Part shown: in pieces, positions 62,935 to 64,000 of the stretch
How the letters are laid out: each line of letters begins with the position of its first letter
Numbering within the stretch: position 1 is the stretch's first letter
Notes under the pieces: generated by a model
The model's database searches: none
The model's input: the letters and a program-made list of their open reading frames with translations, nothing else
What the model was told of the DNA's origin: nothing
Source: Ignavibacteriota bacterium
GTDB lineage: Bacteria; Bacteroidota; Ignavibacteria; UBA10030; SZUA-254
DNA length: 64,000 nucleotides
Direction: 5' to 3'
NCBI GenBank assembly: GCA_025358305.1
Contig: JANYJZ010000013.1
Coordinates: 1 to 64,000, forward strand
Position numbers and translations under genes: made by a program

Positions 62935-64000
62935 ATGCGCGCCGCTTCGGTCGGAATGATCCTCCTGTTCCTCCTCGCCTCCGGCTCGGCGCGGGGCCAG
63001 GAACTCCACTCCTTGCAGGGAAGCGTCGCGGACGCGGCGAGCGGCGAGCCGCTCCCGGCGGCGACTGTGCGGATCCTCGGCACGGACCGGGGTACGATCA
63101 CGAACGCGCGCGGCGAATATCTCCTGAAGCTCGACCAGACGGAGCAGACGCTCGTCTTCAGCTATCTTTCGTACCAGGCGGAGACGCTTCGGGTCGCGCT
63201 CACGTCCGACAGCGTGCACCAGGTTCGGCTCCAGCCCTCCCCCGTGCGCCTCCCCGAGATGCTCGTCCTGGCCGAGGATCCCGCCCTGGAGATCATCCGC
63301 CAAGCGATCGCCCACAAGCGCTCCTGGATGGACCTGCTGCGTTCCTACCGCTTCGAGGCGTTCACGCGCCAGGTCTTGCGGAAGGACAGCGCCATCGCGA
63401 GCATCAGCGAGGCCTACACGACGGGCTACATGCGCTCGGGCGACACCCTGCGCGAGGTGGTGAGGCAGAAGCGGCACACGGAGAACCTCCCGGCGAACGA
63501 GAACGCGGCCGCAGTTCGCAGAATGGTGAACTTCAACGAGGACCGGATCACGCTGTTCTCGATCAACATCAACCAAAAGGCTTCGTCGTACACGTTCGTC
63601 GGGCCGACGGCCCCCGACGCCCTCGAGCACTACGACTACAAGCTCCTCAGGACGAGCACCATGAACGGCGTGGAGGTCTACACGATCGCGATGACGCCGA
63701 AGTCGAAGCTCACGCCGCTCTTCTCCGGCACGATCATGATCGCCGGCGGGACGTTCGCCGTCATGGGGGTGGACCTGAAGCCGAACGAGACGCTCACGAT
63801 CCCGTTCCTGCGGAACATCGACCTGCGGTACCGGCAGCAGTTCGCCCTCCACGATACGCTCTTCTGGATGCCGGCGGACATCCGCATCGACGGGGGGTTC
63901 ACCGTCAGCATCGTCGGGTTCAACCTCCCGCGCGTCGGCATCGAGCAGACCTCGTCGATCTACGACTACGCGCTCAACGTGCCGATCCCCGACAGCATCG
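62935..64000 (+). CDS. DUF5686 / carboxypeptidase-regulatory-like protein (cut by window end)
   Basis: The first 355 codons of a protein running off the window. A signal peptide (MRAASVGMILLFLLASGSARG) is followed by a carboxypeptidase-D regulatory-like domain (about 25-100: LQGSVADAASGEPLPAATVRI, TNARGEYLLKL). Then comes EIIRQAIAHKRSWMDLLRSYRFEAFTRQV, the opening of the DUF5686 family found in Bacteroidota outer-membrane proteins, whose C-terminal part is usually a barrel outside this window. Function unknown; probably outer-membrane. The frame is open to the last base. Confidence 0.85.
   Translation, partial: MRAASVGMILLFLLASGSARGQELHSLQGSVADAASGEPLPAATVRILGTDRGTITNARGEYLLKLDQTEQTLVFSYLSYQAETLRVALTSDSVHQVRLQPSPVRLPEMLVLAEDPALEIIRQAIAHKRSWMDLLRSYRFEAFTRQVLRKDSAIASISEAYTTGYMRSGDTLREVVRQKRHTENLPANENAAAVRRMVNFNEDRITLFSININQKASSYTFVGPTAPDALEHYDYKLLRTSTMNGVEVYTIAMTPKSKLTPLFSGTIMIAGGTFAVMGVDLKPNETLTIPFLRNIDLRYRQQFALHDTLFWMPADIRIDGGFTVSIVGFNLPRVGIEQTSSIYDYALNVPIPDSI

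Overview
The window is GC-rich bacterial chromosome, with G or C at most third codon positions. Four proteins end in the type IX secretion (T9SS) sorting tail (QNYPNPFNP-like start, LLLR-like end). Outer-membrane, AsmA and KDO genes show a Gram-negative cell. Several intergenic regions carry the TTG-N19/20-TAnnTTTG promoter form known from Bacteroidota. Together these point to the Bacteroidota/Chlorobiota/Ignavibacteriota group, most likely an Ignavibacteria-like lineage; this placement is inference, as no rRNA gene is present.

Layout. 1-1478: an insertion sequence with doubled terminal repeats. 1.6-11.2 kb, minus strand: penicillin-acylase-family hydrolase, class III-type sirtuin and pyruvate kinase in one operon; then a FadL-like outer-membrane protein, a Tyr-rich lipoprotein, a putative outer-membrane barrel, a DinB protein and an HExxH lipoprotein. 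11.4-14.1 kb, plus: a MoxR/ChlI-type AAA+ ATPase with a VWA partner. 14.2-20.6 kb, plus: a tightly coupled run of HisA-like protein, PfkB kinase, DapB, DapA, DapD and RmlD-like reductase, followed by SerS. 21.2-24.7 kb: a heterodimeric ABC exporter. 24.8-27.1 kb: DUF4139 and DUF1003 proteins. 27.2-30.7 kb: fructose-1,6-bisphosphatase, divergent from etfBA and a bifunctional nuclease. 30.8-32.4 kb, minus: YbbR protein and PdxJ.

32.5-38.9 kb is the most unusual part, a bacterial microcompartment (BMC) locus. Two hexamer-type shell genes on the minus strand face a plus-strand operon of aspartate-type aminotransferase, ATP-dependent PEP carboxykinase, a PduS/RnfC-like Fe-S flavoprotein and a PduT-like tandem-BMC protein. 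No pentamer vertex gene, aldehyde dehydrogenase, phosphotransacylase, alcohol dehydrogenase or known signature enzyme lies beside them, so this is either a satellite of a shell locus elsewhere or a microcompartment of undescribed function.

38.9-52.8 kb, plus: T9SS cargo, AsmA, RsmA, MgtE, PAP2 membrane protein, a second T9SS cargo whose start codon seems lost, an acyltransferase, and gatC-kdsB-DUF502-pyrG. 52.9-64 kb: secreted or cell-surface proteins, namely a T9SS hydrolase-like protein, a PD40 beta-propeller lipoprotein, a large T9SS Asp-box protein, a TPR protein and a truncated DUF5686 protein. No tRNA, rRNA, CRISPR array or prophage was seen.
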